NCBI GenBank assembly: GCA_002421645.1
Contig: DIST01000017.1
Coordinates: 1 to 6,992 of the forward strand
Length of the DNA: 6,992 nucleotides
DNA from: Flavobacterium sp. UBA6203
Lineage (GTDB): Bacteria > Bacteroidota > Bacteroidia > Flavobacteriales > Flavobacteriaceae
Direction: 5' to 3'
A program made the position numbers and the translations under genes. The notes below the pieces were generated by a model. That model saw nothing but the letters and a program-made list of their open reading frames with translations, was not told the origin of the DNA and made no database searches. Positions 5,722-6,992 of this stretch are shown one piece after another (position 1 is the first letter of the stretch; each line of letters begins with the position of its first letter).

Positions 5722-6992
5722 TTATCTCATACCTTTCATTCCGCCCATGGCTTTCATCAGGTTTTTACCTGCGCCACCTTGCATCATTTTCATCATTTTG
5801 CTCATTTGGTCAAATTGCTTCATCAATTGGTTCACCTCTTCAATTTTTCGACCCGAACCTTTAGCAATTCTAGTTTTACGTTTTACATCGATAATTGACG
5901 GCTTACTTCTTTCTGCCGGAGTCATTGAATGAATGATAGCTTCAATATGTTTGAAAGCATCGTCTTGAATTTCTACATCTTTTAAAGCTTTTCCAGCACC
6001 TGGAATCATTCCAACAAGGTCTTTCATATTCCCCATTTTCTTGATTTGCTGAATTTGCGCTAAGAAATCGTCAAAACCAAACTCGTTTTTAGCAATTTTC
6101 TTTTGTAATTTTCTAGCTTCTTCTTCGTCGTACTGCTCTTGCGCTCTTTCTACTAAGGAAACCACGTCTCCCATTCCCAAGATTCTATCCGCCATACGAT
6201 TTGGATAGAACACGTCGATAGCTTCCATTTTTTCACCAGTACCGATGAATTTAATTGGTTTATTCACTACCGATTTAATCGAAATCGCAGCTCCACCACG
6301 CGTATCACCATCTAACTTCGTTAAGATAACTCCGTCAAAATTCAATCTGTCGTTGAACGCTTTTGCAGTGTTTACCGCATCTTGTCCAGTCATAGCATCT
6401 ACCACAAATAAAGTTTCTTGTGGTTGAATCGCTTTGTGAACATTTGCAATTTCGTTCATCATTTCTTCATCCACAGCCAAACGACCAGCGGTATCGATGA
6501 TAACTACGTTGAAACCATTCGCTTTGGCATGTTTAATAGCGTTTTGAGCAATTTCAACTGGATTTTTATTTTCTGGTTCTGAATATACTTCAACACCAAT
6601 TTGTCCACCTACTACATGCAACTGATTAATTGCCGCAGGACGATAGATATCACAAGCAACCAATAAAGGTTTTTTGCTTTTTTTAGTTTTTAAAAAGTTT
6701 GCTAATTTTCCAGAAAAAGTAGTTTTACCAGAACCCTGTAAACCCGACATCAAAATCACAGAAGGATTTCCAGAAAGGTTAATTCCAGCGGCATCACCAC
6801 CCATTAATTCGGTCAACTCGTCTTTAACGATTTTAACCATTAATTGTCCAGGTTGTAATGTAGTTAATACGTTTTCACCTATTGCTTTTTCTTTAACTCT
6901 TGTGGTAAAATCTTTTGCAATTTTAAAATTTACGTCAGCATCTAATAAAGCTCTACGAACTTCTTTTAGAGTATCGGCAACGTTAACATCGG
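5722..6992 (-). CDS. ffh: Signal recognition particle GTPase Ffh (SRP54), N-terminus beyond the right edge
   Basis: Ffh binds 4.5S RNA and hydrophobic signal sequences on nascent chains and, with FtsY, delivers ribosomes to the Sec translocon. The frame is open to the edge: 422 codons are visible, and against the usual length near 445-450 about 25-30 residues are missing. The ATG at 6840 is internal, since the codons upstream encode the conserved N-domain ('KEVRRALLDADVNFKIAKDF' and 'TTLQPGQL'). Counting from the edge, the G domain has G-L-Q-G-S-G-K-T (83-90), D-T-A-G-R (166-170), T-K-L-D-G-D-T-R-G-G (224-233) and G-T-G-E-K (250-254). The Met-rich M domain covers about 310-422 with the RNA-binding segment R-I-A-K-G-S-G (374-380) and a tail of many Met residues (385-421). 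It is followed by its own terminator and then folD. Confidence 0.97.
   Translation of the reverse strand, partial: DVNVADTLKEVRRALLDADVNFKIAKDFTTRVKEKAIGENVLTTLQPGQLMVKIVKDELTELMGGDAAGINLSGNPSVILMSGLQGSGKTTFSGKLANFLKTKKSKKPLLVACDIYRPAAINQLHVVGGQIGVEVYSEPENKNPVEIAQNAIKHAKANGFNVVIIDTAGRLAVDEEMMNEIANVHKAIQPQETLFVVDAMTGQDAVNTAKAFNDRLNFDGVILTKLDGDTRGGAAISIKSVVNKPIKFIGTGEKMEAIDVFYPNRMADRILGMGDVVSLVERAQEQYDEEEARKLQKKIAKNEFGFDDFLAQIQQIKKMGNMKDLVGMIPGAGKALKDVEIQDDAFKHIEAIIHSMTPAERSKPSIIDVKRKTRIAKGSGRKIEEVNQLMKQFDQMSKMMKMMQGGAGKNLMKAMGGMKGMR

Noticed and set aside
5675..5932. Plus-strand open frame of 85 codons with hydrophobic stretches
   Set aside because: It is antisense to the Met-rich M domain of ffh; antisense of Met/Lys-rich codons gives the apparent hydrophobic stretches (Ile, Phe, Leu). 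Its start sits by the ffh terminator.
6245..6427. Plus-strand open frame of 60 codons
   Set aside because: It is antisense to the conserved G domain of ffh and shows no independent coding signal.
6838..6840. ATG as the start of ffh
   Set aside because: The reading frame continues upstream to the window edge and encodes the conserved Ffh N-domain, so this is an internal methionine.
1..6992. Mobile element, CRISPR array, phage or defence genes
   Set aside because: No transposase, integrase, terminal inverted repeats, spaced direct repeats or tRNA-associated junctions are visible; all long frames are assigned to housekeeping or envelope-folding genes with uniform AT-rich composition.

Overview
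This window looks like ordinary chromosomal DNA from a member of the Bacteroidota, most likely Flavobacteriaceae. The DNA is AT-rich and none of the starts has a Shine-Dalgarno sequence. Two upstream regions carry the TAnnTTTG -7 box typical of this phylum. Both predicted signal peptidase I substrates have Gln right after the cleavage site. The proteins read like Flavobacterium orthologues. This assignment rests on recognition, since no search was run.

Left arm (1-3015, minus strand): three tightly packed genes for exported proteins of the SurA/parvulin folding-factor family. In transcription order they are a 655-aa periplasmic protein with two intact parvulin domains, a 283-aa lipoprotein that looks like a parvulin-fold protein without the conserved histidines, and the first 70 residues of a SurA-type protein that runs off the left edge. 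The first two genes are 1 bp apart and the second and third overlap by 17 bp. A promoter with both -33 and -7 elements lies just upstream of the first gene. The likely shared job is chaperoning outer-membrane proteins across the periplasm.

Centre (3016-4776): a 127-bp divergent intergenic region separates this operon from prfC (peptide chain release factor 3) on the plus strand. prfC ends in a hairpin flanked by A and T runs that can serve as a terminator for both prfC and the converging folD.

Right arm (4777-6992, minus strand): ffh (signal recognition particle GTPase), cut by the right edge and missing only its N-terminus, is followed by a strong intrinsic terminator and then folD (methylenetetrahydrofolate dehydrogenase/cyclohydrolase). 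ffh is open to the window edge; an ATG at 6840 is an internal methionine, not the start.

The window contains no RNA gene, mobile element, CRISPR array or phage remnant that I can see, and I found no evidence for a wholly new system. The parts most worth a second look are the parvulin triplet, with its apparently non-catalytic members and domains, and the terminator between ffh and folD.
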